DNA of 64,000 bases from JAGOFO01 sp964522105 (GTDB lineage Bacteria > Myxococcota_A > UBA9042 > DTJE01), in assembly GCA_964522105.1 (NCBI GenBank), contig CAZFVA010000013.1, positions 20,974 through 84,973 of the forward strand, given 5' to 3'. This document shows, piece by piece, positions 53,024 to 60,744 of the stretch. The translations under genes were made by a program, and so were the position numbers. The notes beneath the pieces are model-generated. The model was not told the DNA's origin, made no database searches, and worked only from the letters and a program-made list of their open reading frames with translations. Position 1 is the first letter of the stretch; the number at the start of each line of letters is the position of its first letter.

Positions 53024-53301
53024 TTCGCGGTCGCGTCATAGGCGAGGTGTGGGCCACCAGAAAGACTCCGCGTCTTGGTAACAGGAAGCTGATCCTGGTG
53101 TCCGAACTTGTGGCTGCAGGCGACGGTCAGTATGTCCCGACAGGAAGGGTTGTTGTCGCGATGGACGACCTTGATGCAGGCGCAGGTGATGATGTTGTTG
53201 TAGCCTTTGGCAGTGGCGCCAGAAACGCACTGGAACCTTTAAGTCGCGATGTTCTGACTGACGCCTGCGTCGTCCAGGTGATAGACGGCAGTTCTTCTTA
53301 A
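53020..53301 (+). CDS. EutN/CcmL-family microcompartment vertex protein, copy 3
   Basis: The product has 93 residues, the shortest copy. RGRVIGEVWATRKTPRLGNRKLILVSEL and VVVAMDDLDAGAGDDVVVAFGSGARNAL, then CVVQVIDG, match the family. It is coupled to copy 2 by an ATGA overlap. The three copies are clearly diverged, so they are old paralogues with separate roles and not a recent tandem duplication. Confidence 0.87.
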   Translation: MIRGRVIGEVWATRKTPRLGNRKLILVSELVAAGDGQYVPTGRVVVAMDDLDAGAGDDVVVAFGSGARNALEPLSRDVLTDACVVQVIDGSSS

Positions 53302-53364
53302 TTATCCCTGCAATATCATCGCATGAAATCGACCTTACAGGCCGTGCCCGTTGTCGCCGTTTTC

Positions 53365-53393
53365 TTGACGCTTAACCTTCCATCCGGGACAAT
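53365..53393 (+). promoter_or_regulatory. Sigma-70-like promoter of the FG-GAP lipoprotein gene
   Basis: TTGACG (53365-53370) is separated by 17 nt from GACAAT (53388-53393), 30 nt before the ATG at 53424. Confidence 0.4.
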
Positions 53394-53423
53394 ATAACGG
53401 GATTTTACGGGGTTTTTACGATC

Positions 53424-56400
53424 ATGCTGAACTTACATAGTTTCAATAAATATAGATTCGGGGTTTCCCTGACCGGAATCGCGTTCTTTACGCTGCTGCT
53501 TGGCGTCGGGTGCGGCAGCACGCCCGGCAGTGACATCGGAGGTCAGGACACTAATGTCGGGGATGAAGGCGGCGACACGTCGGTAGATCAGCCGGAAATC
53601 GTATTCACCAACCCGACCCCCGGGGAAAGGGCTCTTGTTTCGGGCACTTATAAGGCGAAAATTAAATACAGCGACCCCAAATCACAATCGGCCACGCTGA
53701 CAGTCACGATCCTGGGTCAGGACGGATATGTGCCTTATGACATTCCAGTCGGCGGTCCCGGTAATTACGACATCACGATTGATACAAAGAAACTGACCGA
53801 AGGGAACAAGTCAATCAGGATCTCGGTCGCGACACTTGACGGTCGTGAAGCTGTTGCACAGGGAAAGATTCTGATTGATAACCTGGCCCCTGAAATTCAG
53901 GTGCTTGAACCGACGCCGCTTGATGGCAGCAATTTCATGGATGATCTTGTGATGCGGTTCAAGATTACCGATGCAGGAAATAAAGTTCATAACGCATCTG
54001 TAACTATTGGTGATTTTGAATGGGTATGGCCCAAAACAGCGGCCGACGTCCCGGTAACTGAACTGGACACCAGAAAGACGGTGGGTTCCGGCGTCGGTGA
54101 GACCTACGAAGACATCGTTGTTTCAACTGCAGGCTGGACCGGCGGCGACAAGGTTGTGACGGTAACGGCCGATGACGGGGATGCGGGGCACGAGACTGTT
54201 TACACCCTGACGCTCCGTTTTGTTGAAGTACCTGGTTTTGTAGCCGGTGAAAGTGCGCCCATGCCTGAAGGAACGAATGTGTCCGCAATCAGCGGCATCC
54301 GTGTTGGTCTGGCATCTGACAAGATATGGGCCGTTGCCGTAAATGATACTAAAGGCGTTTTTGTGTATAAACGTGTCCGGGCCGGAGTCCTGGAACTGGT
54401 TTCCACAGTAATTACTGAACCTTCCGTGAAAATTCACGTTGCGGATATGAACCGTGACTTGATGGATGACCTTATCGTCTACCACTTGAAAGAAACAGAA
54501 AAGATAGTGACGATTTTTCTGCAGACTGTCGGTCCCGATCAGGAAATGCAGTTTGAAGAGTTTGTTTCCATTCCGATTGGATATGAACTGACTGATATTG
54601 CGACCGGGGACCTGAACGGTGACAATTTTCCGGATATCGCAATAACTACGACAAGTTCTGTGTATTCCACCAGCATGATTATGTCGCAGACAGATGAAAA
54701 TGAAGACCTTCAGACCTGGGGCGAGGAGCAGAGCTACTCGGGCGCCGTCAATCCTGAACGTGTCGTTATCGGGAAGTTCACGGGCAACGGGCGCAACGCC
54801 GTTCTGGTCGGAAAACGCGGAAGTGGCGTTGTCACAGTTTTCCCGATGGATGAAAATGGTTTGCCCACAAGCGGTGAAAACAACACGCTGGACCCGGAAA
54901 ATGGCTCAATCAAGGGCATTTCCGCAATGGCCTCGGTTAATTTCCAGGCAATAAATGATGCACCGAACAGCCTCGTTTATATGGATTCCGAGGGAGATGA
55001 CGTCGTCGGTGTTGCCATTGCCGAACCGCTGATATTTTACAGGGTCGTTTCGGGGCTTCCTTTCAAATCCGGGATTGATCCTCAGGATCTTGCGGTTGGG
55101 GACATTAACGCTGACGGAACAGTTGATTTTGCGGTCCTGTGCTCCGGGGCGAACATGGTTCAAGTCTATAATGGACTGTCTAACAAGCCGTTTATTACCG
55201 AAGGAGCGTCCCTTCTTTCAGGTGCCGGCAAGGATTTGACACTTGCCGACATGGATGAAGACGGCTTCCTGGATATTGTTCTGTTAAATCGTGAAGGTAA
55301 CGGCCTGATGACCATTTTCTACCGCAGTGAAACTGGCAGAAACAGATTCATTGGTTCCTATCAGACCAGGGTCGGCTTTTCCCCGCAATCTATTGCGACA
55401 GGTCATTTCGTGGCTCCATTCGAGGGAGTGGGCCAGTCATATCTGGATGCGGTGGCATTAGTCAGGGACGACGCGAACAAGTATTCGGTTAAGGTTTTTG
55501 CGTCTGATCTGGTAACAGGTATGCCGATCAGCGCTGTCGGTTCGGTCGCTGTTGATGTCCCGCGGCCTAATAAACTGGCGGTCGGAAATTTCGATGTGCA
55601 CCTTGCTGCGGCCTCGGTAGCTGCATATACAAGACCGGACGATCTGATCGTGACGTCAATGGAACAGGCAATTAATGAAGAGAGCCTGACTGCGCAGACA
55701 ATAATGTTCCACGAGATTTCACATTCAACTGTTTCTTCCACGCCGACTCTGTTTTTTGCCGGTAATGAGCCTGCTGTTGCTGCGGTGGCGGACTTTGATC
55801 GTACCACCGGTGGTGGCAAGTATGACGTTCTGGATGTCGCTTTCCTGAGCCGGGTTCGTCAGACAGACGCCGTTTCGGCTGAATGGCTGATTAGACCGCT
55901 TCTTGGTTACATAAATGAAGCCGAGCATTCGTTTGTTCAGAAAACTTTCGGTGGCGCCGTGATCCCGTCGCTGAGGCTGTCGGACTCAAACCAGCCATCA
56001 TCATTGCTTGCGTTCCCCCTGCGGCGGGCACTTGGTGCATATGTGACAGGCTCTGCCGGTGATAACGACCTTATTACTGCAAATGCCGGAACCGGGGACT
56101 TCATGGTATTTCTTTCCAAAGGTCTCGGCGTGTTCCTTTCAAAAGAAGAAGACGTAAAGTCTTATGCGGTGGGCGGGTCGCCGGTTGACGTCAAGGCCGG
56201 TTACACAAGAAGTCCGATTGATGGAAGCGCCGATGTTGACGCCGCGACTAACGAGCTTCCTGACGTTGTAGTGCTTCTTAACAATGACGTCGTGATTTCG
56301 TATTCCCTGGACAAGGAAGTCCTTTCGTTGACCGGTAAGCCGATCGGTTTTGAGTCCCCTGTGGCCCTTGGTTACCCGGGTAACAATCCGATCGCACTTG

Positions 56401-56654
56401 ACCTTAAAGATATGAACGGCGACGGTTTCGTAGATATTGTTGTCCTGGACAAGGATCAGTCGATGGTCTGGATTTATGTCAACCTGGCGCAGCGAAAATT
56501 CAGCGCCCCGTATTCATTCTCGACAGGGGCAACGCCGGTCGAGATGTCTGTCGCCGATCTTGATGGTGACGGGTGTCTTGATATTGTGACGGCAGACTCG
56601 ACAGGTAAGACGATGACCAGCCTTCGGAACACGGCTTCAGCCTGCAAACGGTAG
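53424..56654 (+). CDS. Large lipoprotein with FG-GAP/VCBS-type calcium-binding repeats
   Basis: The product has 1,076 residues. The signal peptide ends in LLLGVGC with Gly at +2, followed by a short Asp/Gly-rich linker. Residues about 50-260 contain two Ig-like or cadherin-like beta domains (VFTNPTPGERALVSGTYKAKI and IQVLEPTPLDGSNF). From about 270 to the end there are many FG-GAP/VCBS repeats with DxNxDxxxD calcium loops: GDLNGDNFPDIAI, GDINADGTVDFAV, ADMDEDGFLDIVL, KDMNGDGFVDIVV and ADLDGDGCLDIV. These build integrin-alpha-like beta-propellers on the cell surface, commonly for adhesion or polysaccharide binding. The gene follows the EutN trio with its own promoter-like element. Confidence 0.9.
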   Translation: MLNLHSFNKYRFGVSLTGIAFFTLLLGVGCGSTPGSDIGGQDTNVGDEGGDTSVDQPEIVFTNPTPGERALVSGTYKAKIKYSDPKSQSATLTVTILGQDGYVPYDIPVGGPGNYDITIDTKKLTEGNKSIRISVATLDGREAVAQGKILIDNLAPEIQVLEPTPLDGSNFMDDLVMRFKITDAGNKVHNASVTIGDFEWVWPKTAADVPVTELDTRKTVGSGVGETYEDIVVSTAGWTGGDKVVTVTADDGDAGHETVYTLTLRFVEVPGFVAGESAPMPEGTNVSAISGIRVGLASDKIWAVAVNDTKGVFVYKRVRAGVLELVSTVITEPSVKIHVADMNRDLMDDLIVYHLKETEKIVTIFLQTVGPDQEMQFEEFVSIPIGYELTDIATGDLNGDNFPDIAITTTSSVYSTSMIMSQTDENEDLQTWGEEQSYSGAVNPERVVIGKFTGNGRNAVLVGKRGSGVVTVFPMDENGLPTSGENNTLDPENGSIKGISAMASVNFQAINDAPNSLVYMDSEGDDVVGVAIAEPLIFYRVVSGLPFKSGIDPQDLAVGDINADGTVDFAVLCSGANMVQVYNGLSNKPFITEGASLLSGAGKDLTLADMDEDGFLDIVLLNREGNGLMTIFYRSETGRNRFIGSYQTRVGFSPQSIATGHFVAPFEGVGQSYLDAVALVRDDANKYSVKVFASDLVTGMPISAVGSVAVDVPRPNKLAVGNFDVHLAAASVAAYTRPDDLIVTSMEQAINEESLTAQTIMFHEISHSTVSSTPTLFFAGNEPAVAAVADFDRTTGGGKYDVLDVAFLSRVRQTDAVSAEWLIRPLLGYINEAEHSFVQKTFGGAVIPSLRLSDSNQPSSLLAFPLRRALGAYVTGSAGDNDLITANAGTGDFMVFLSKGLGVFLSKEEDVKSYAVGGSPVDVKAGYTRSPIDGSADVDAATNELPDVVVLLNNDVVISYSLDKEVLSLTGKPIGFESPVALGYPGNNPIALDLKDMNGDGFVDIVVLDKDQSMVWIYVNLAQRKFSAPYSFSTGATPVEMSVADLDGDGCLDIVTADSTGKTMTSLRNTASACKR

Positions 56655-56663
56655 GGAACGACG

Positions 56664-57494
56664 TTATTTCAGGTTGCGGATCTCTTTTTCCCGTTTCGCC
56701 AGGGCAGCTTCGAATTCAGAAAGCTTCTTTTCAACTCTGACCAGTACCTTTTCAATGTCGGCTTTTATCGATTCCGGAACCCACAGCGCAGGTCCGCGTG
56801 GCATTTCACGTGTCAGTGATTCTTCAAGCGTGCCCAGAAGCGGGGCCAGCGAATTCAAAGGCAGCATTATGTCTTCAGCCTTCGTGCGGTCTTCGTCTGG
56901 AAGCTCGCCATACATGCTGGACAGATTGCCGAAATCCAGATCGTCCTGCAGCTTCAGTGCGTCGGCAGCTTCCTTGATTTCTTCGGTCGCAATGAACGTC
57001 CTGACGGCCTTTATTCTGGCGCGGGCTTCAGTGTTGAACTTGATGGCGTTGCCGGGAAGCGGCCCGGTAAACGTTGATTCGTACATCGGTTTTGACAGCG
57101 AGAAAACTTCCGGAAATGCGGCCGTAAGGATAATGGATATGCCAATAAATCCGGCGATTTCCATGGCAACGCGCCCGATTCGAAGCTGGCTGCCGGTTGG
57201 AATCAGGAAATACGCGCCTGCCAGCCCGAAAAAGACGAGCGAGAAGTAAGGTCCGAACGATGAAAAAGCAGAACCGCTGAAACCCATCAGGACCGCAAGA
57301 AGAATTCCGGCCACGCCAAGAACTTTTCTGATAATTCGGGTGGTTGTATTGGCCGGCTTGTTCCATCTTGATACGGAATATGGACGCGCTTCCTGCTTCT
57401 TCTTCTTACGTTCTTCAAATTTGGTAAAAATGATGCCGCAGTTAAGACATTCAGATGATTCCGTCTGTTCAGAACCACAATTTGGACAAATCAT
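56664..57494 (-). CDS. Zinc-ribbon membrane protein with C-terminal helical domain
   Basis: The product has 276 residues. The first 20 residues form a CPNCG-x(n)-CLNCG zinc ribbon, followed by a basic stretch and about three membrane segments (near residues 58-78, 82-100 and 108-130). The last 130 residues are helical and charged, with a coiled-coil-like end (VEKKLSEFEAALAKREKEIRNLK). A GGGGGGAG site precedes the ATG. Such zinc-ribbon plus membrane proteins are common in deltaproteobacteria but have no known role. The gene is convergent with the FG-GAP gene. Confidence 0.8.
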   Translation of the reverse strand: MICPNCGSEQTESSECLNCGIIFTKFEERKKKKQEARPYSVSRWNKPANTTTRIIRKVLGVAGILLAVLMGFSGSAFSSFGPYFSLVFFGLAGAYFLIPTGSQLRIGRVAMEIAGFIGISIILTAAFPEVFSLSKPMYESTFTGPLPGNAIKFNTEARARIKAVRTFIATEEIKEAADALKLQDDLDFGNLSSMYGELPDEDRTKAEDIMLPLNSLAPLLGTLEESLTREMPRGPALWVPESIKADIEKVLVRVEKKLSEFEAALAKREKEIRNLK

Positions 57495-57619
57495 TACTCC
57501 CCCCGGAACTTAAGCCCTGCGAAAGATGTTAATTGGAAATGGGCTGTCATAACAAGCAAATGATTCCAACAATTTCCGTTTGATTTACAGGTTCTGGTTC
57601 CTGGAAGGTAAGGGTCAGG

Positions 57620-58345
57620 TCAGACTTCGACCGGCTCGGTGATTTCGACGTAGATGAAACGGTTGCAGTACGGGCAGGTGTGAAGGGCGTCATTACGCAG
57701 CAATGTGTTGTAAAGCTGCGGCGGCAGGCGGCGGTGGCATCCATCGCAACTGCCTTTTGCATCGACAGGAACGACGGCCATCCCGAGCCACGCTTTCTGG
57801 ATTCTTTTGTAGCGACGAAGAATTTCAACCGGGATATTGGCTTCGTAGTCTTTGTGGCTGGTCGCCAGATTTCCAAGCTTCCGGTCCAGTTCGGCAACGC
57901 GCTCGACGGATGACGATTCTTCGTTGGCAAGATCCTGGCGCATCAGGTCAAGCTTGTTTTCTTCTTCAGCAACGGCAGCTTTGAATTCTTCCATAACTGC
58001 AAGCAGCTTCAGGATTTCTTCTTCTTTCTGCTGGTTGCTGCGCCGGAGTCCTTCGATTTCACGCTGAACAGCCGCATGTTCCTTCTGTTTGCTTACCGCA
58101 TTCAGACGGGCCTGAGCGCGCTTGATCTTGTCGTTGTCTTCTTTCAGTTCACGGTCACGTTCCTTGTACCAGCGTTCGGCTTCGCGCAGCTTGTCGCGTT
58201 TGTCAGCCTGTTCACGTTCCAGTTCCGCGACCAGCTCCGCAAGGTGCTGCACGCGTTGGGTGATTGCGTTGTGTTCCTTTTCCGCATCGATCCGATGCTG
58301 GTCCACATCCTGCAATGCACGTAGAGATTTAATGAGTTCTTTCAA
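57620..58345 (-). CDS. Coiled-coil protein with C4 zinc ribbon (PF02591, CT398-like)
   Basis: The product has 241 residues from a TTG at 58345, which has GGAGG at the proper distance. Residues 10-165 are a long coiled-coil hairpin (LAELVAELEREQADKRDKL region). The end has GSCDGCHRRLPPQLYNTL and HTCPYCNRFIY, the four Cys of the zf-RING_7 ribbon. Homologues bind sigma-54 or RNase components in Chlamydia and related bacteria; the role in this organism is unknown. It is cytosolic. Confidence 0.9.
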   Translation of the reverse strand: MKELIKSLRALQDVDQHRIDAEKEHNAITQRVQHLAELVAELEREQADKRDKLREAERWYKERDRELKEDNDKIKRAQARLNAVSKQKEHAAVQREIEGLRRSNQQKEEEILKLLAVMEEFKAAVAEEENKLDLMRQDLANEESSSVERVAELDRKLGNLATSHKDYEANIPVEILRRYKRIQKAWLGMAVVPVDAKGSCDGCHRRLPPQLYNTLLRNDALHTCPYCNRFIYVEITEPVEV

Positions 58346-58410
58346 GGTAAGACCTCCGGGGTTATGTTCGGATGGAAGCAGGAATCAGGGGAGTGGTCTG
58401 GATCCCCGGA

Positions 58411-58440
58411 ATAAAAAAAAGGCGCCCGTAAGGGGGCGCC
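58411..58440 (-). terminator. Intrinsic terminator downstream of the CAU tRNA
   Basis: On the minus strand a GGCGCC(C)-rich stem (58421-58440) is followed by at least eight T (58413-58420). A longer imperfect inverted repeat (about 58401-58456) surrounds it. It ends the transcript of the tRNA, leaving about a 110-nt trailer. Confidence 0.8.
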
Positions 58441-58551
58441 GTTTATTCCGGGAATCCAAAGAATGGCCAAACGCAATGCATTTGGCCGCCTTCGGGCCAT
58501 GTTTTTTTGCTGAGGCTTTATTGCCAACCTCATCGCCACCACAAAGAGTTC

Positions 58552-58627
58552 TGGTGGGCCCACCTGGGGTCGAACCAGGGACCAACCGGTTATGAGCCGG
58601 TGGCTCTACCAACTGAGCTATAGGCCC
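58552..58627 (-). tRNA. tRNA with CAU anticodon (tRNA-Ile2 or elongator tRNA-Met)
   Basis: The cloverleaf is complete: acceptor GGGCCTA with TGGGCCC, D arm GCTC...GAGC, anticodon arm ACCGG-CTCATAA-CCGGT, T arm with TTCGACC, discriminator A and encoded CCA. The variable loop (TTGGTC) resembles E. coli tRNA-Ile2, whose C34 is changed to lysidine, so Ile2 is slightly favoured. The acceptor begins with a paired GC, so it is not the initiator type. Confidence 0.88.
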
Positions 58628-58647
58628 ATTGGCCCAAAAGCGCACCG

Positions 58648-58676
58648 ATTATAGGTCAAAGGAACGCAACATGCAA
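58648..58676 (-). promoter_or_regulatory. Sigma-70 promoter of the CAU tRNA
   Basis: On the minus strand TTGCAT (58671-58676) is 17 nt from a perfect TATAAT (58648-58653). The predicted start is about 14 nt upstream of the tRNA. Confidence 0.7.
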
Positions 58677-58729
58677 TGTTCTATATGGGCGAAGTTGAGG
58701 TTATGCGGCCTGGTGGTGCGTTTGCGGGA

Positions 58730-59809
58730 TTACAGGTTGGCTATCCGCCGTTTTGTCCATGCAGATTTTGATTTCTTGGAGCTGCCGATTGATGACCAGG
58801 ATTTGAAGAAAGAATCCATTATCAGATTTCTGACCGACTCGGTGTCTTCGGCGGGCATCAGTTTCAAAGGGACCTGGAATCCGCCTGAAAAGGTTCTACC
58901 GCCGCAGTCAATCGGGAACGGGAACTTTGGTGACAGTGATTCGTCAATGAATTTAAAAGTTTCCATATCCGGGTCAGTCGTACGCATCGAACCGACTATG
59001 TAGTTTTCGACGCAGCCGAAAACGATCACGGCAACGGTCTTGTCACCCCGAATCAGAAAATCAGCCGTCTGGCCGATTGTGTCGCGGGCGCTTCTGGCGA
59101 CCGTTCCTGCCCAGGCAATCGTGAACCCGGTCTTGCTCTGGCGTGATTCAAGGGCTGCTGCAAGAGTGTTCAAGAAAGGCCTGCCAACGGGCGTATTCAC
59201 CAGATTTCTGACAAGTTCGGCTGAAACCAGCGGGGCAAGCAAAGACGCCGATTCGAAGTCAACCGTCTTGGCGGTCAGGAAATTCTGCGTATCGGTCCTG
59301 ATGCCGAACATCAGCGCTGTCGCCACACGGTGCAGTTCGGACGGGTCCTGTTCAAAGTTGGCCTGTATGTAAGCCAGATGGTGGGCCATGATGCTGCAGC
59401 AACTTCCGAATGAAGGGTTCTGCTGTGCAAACAAGGCGCCGGTCGGGATTTCGACGTGATGGTCCAGATGGGCTATCAACGGCAGTTTTCTGGAATAACC
59501 GATGGGCAGGCGGGCATTCTGCCGGTCAACGACGCAGTACCCGGCGTACCCGACCCTGGGAAGCTTATCTACGTACTTGAACGGGATTTCCAGCATCTGG
59601 CAGAACTCGATGTTGTCCGGCCTTGAAAGGATTTCAAACGTCAGGATGTCCATCGTGACGCCAACGCATCTGGCAACCATCTTCAGTGCCCATGCGGACG
59701 CCAGCCCGTCCGGGTCCGGTGAACCGATGACTGCAACGAAAAGACGCTTTCCTTCGTATTTGGAAAGTACTTCAAGCAGTTCCGCTGTTCTGGGATCGAA
59801 TCCGCTCAC
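58730..59809 (-). CDS. DHH-family phosphoesterase (NrnA-like)
   Basis: The product has 359 residues from a GTG at 59809 that has GGAG upstream. DHH domain motifs are GSPDPDGLASAWAL (where most relatives have His in place of the Ser before Pro-Asp-Pro-Asp), YCVVDRQN and HLDHHVEI, followed by FGIRTDTQNF. The C-terminal DHHA1-like part has CGGRTFSGGFQVPL. NrnA-type enzymes degrade nano-RNAs and pAp in the cytosol. The altered first motif could weaken metal binding, so the substrate is uncertain. Confidence 0.85.
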   Translation of the reverse strand: MSGFDPRTAELLEVLSKYEGKRLFVAVIGSPDPDGLASAWALKMVARCVGVTMDILTFEILSRPDNIEFCQMLEIPFKYVDKLPRVGYAGYCVVDRQNARLPIGYSRKLPLIAHLDHHVEIPTGALFAQQNPSFGSCCSIMAHHLAYIQANFEQDPSELHRVATALMFGIRTDTQNFLTAKTVDFESASLLAPLVSAELVRNLVNTPVGRPFLNTLAAALESRQSKTGFTIAWAGTVARSARDTIGQTADFLIRGDKTVAVIVFGCVENYIVGSMRTTDPDMETFKFIDESLSPKFPFPIDCGGRTFSGGFQVPLKLMPAEDTESVRNLIMDSFFKSWSSIGSSKKSKSAWTKRRIANL

Positions 59810-59928
59810 GTTCGGCTCCTTGTTACAGGGTCTTCATTCGTTCTGACTTGCCGCATTCTAGCATGTGTTGAAATTTTGGTCACACGAACATAATGGCTTA
59901 GTTACAAGTGGTTATGGTGGTGGGTCAA

Positions 59929-60561
59929 TCAGTTGCGGTCTTGAGGCTCGCATGCGACACCGACAAGCGCAGCGCGCAGAACTCGGCCGTAAACCTTGTA
60001 TCCTTTCAGTATTTCACTGGCCACGGTCCCGGGCGCAAATTCGTTCGTTTCGATAGCCTGAAGGGCTTCCTGTAATGACGGATCAAATGGCTGGCCGACA
60101 GATGGCACCGCTTCAACGCCTTCACGGGTCAGAACTTTGGAAAACTCCTGCAGGACCAGTTCCAGACCGGCCGTGATTGCCCGCGCCTGATCGCTTGTGC
60201 GGGCAGATTCAAGAGCCCTTTCAAGGTTATCCATGACTGGAAGCAGATCCTTCAGCAGCCGTTCGTTTGCAAAATATTGAAGCTCTTCCTTTTCCCGCTG
60301 GCGCCGTTTTTTGAAATTTTCATAATCGGCGGCCAGGCGATAAAGGCGGTCTTTCGTCTCGGCCAGTTCTGTTTCAAGTGCTGCCGTGGCCGTTGCTTTG
60401 GCGGCATCCTGTTCAGGTTCGCTGGATTCAACCTTTACGGTAAAGCCCGAAGCCTTCTTAGGTGCGTTTATTACAGGCGTCGACATATTGCCGGATAGAA
60501 CATTTACATCGGCAGCAGGGCCGAATTCATCAATAAGGTCAAGTTCTTCCTTCGAATTCAT
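59929..60561 (-). CDS. grpE: GrpE nucleotide exchange factor
   Basis: The product has 210 residues from the ATG at 60561, with CGGAG upstream. GrpE dimers exchange ADP on DnaK during protein folding. The long helix RLYRLAADYENFKKRRQREKEELQYFA, the four-helix segment LLKDLLPVMDNLERAL and the C-terminal beta domain (VGQPFDPSLQEAL, GYKVYGRVLRAALV) are all present. The N-terminal 60 residues are acidic and disordered. No dnaK or dnaJ lies in this window, and no CIRCE operator was found upstream by eye. Confidence 0.95.
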   Translation of the reverse strand: MNSKEELDLIDEFGPAADVNVLSGNMSTPVINAPKKASGFTVKVESSEPEQDAAKATATAALETELAETKDRLYRLAADYENFKKRRQREKEELQYFANERLLKDLLPVMDNLERALESARTSDQARAITAGLELVLQEFSKVLTREGVEAVPSVGQPFDPSLQEALQAIETNEFAPGTVASEILKGYKVYGRVLRAALVGVACEPQDRN

Positions 60562-60704
60562 GAACAACTCCGAAGCGTGAAAATCGGTTCCGTGGTGTCA
60601 GGCAACTGGCTTAGTTATCAAACAGTTCCACAATAGTGTTAGGTGGCGGCCGCATTTTGTCAATGCCGCCGGGCCAAAAGACATGATTCCAAAAGACAGA
60701 TATG

Positions 60705-60710
60705 TATAAT
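60705..60710 (+). promoter_or_regulatory. -10 element (TATAAT) upstream of the CocE-like gene
   Basis: A perfect TATAAT lies 34 nt before the start codon at 60745. The -35 region is weak (CATGAT, spacing 17), so an activator may be needed. Confidence 0.4.
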
Positions 60711-60744
60711 ACCGGCGGATTTTCGGGTGTGGCGCAGGATGAAT

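Noticed and set aside
60562..60744. Search for a CIRCE or heat-shock promoter upstream of grpE
   Set aside because: No TTAGCACTC-N9-GAGTGCTAA dyad and no convincing sigma-32 pattern could be found by eye.
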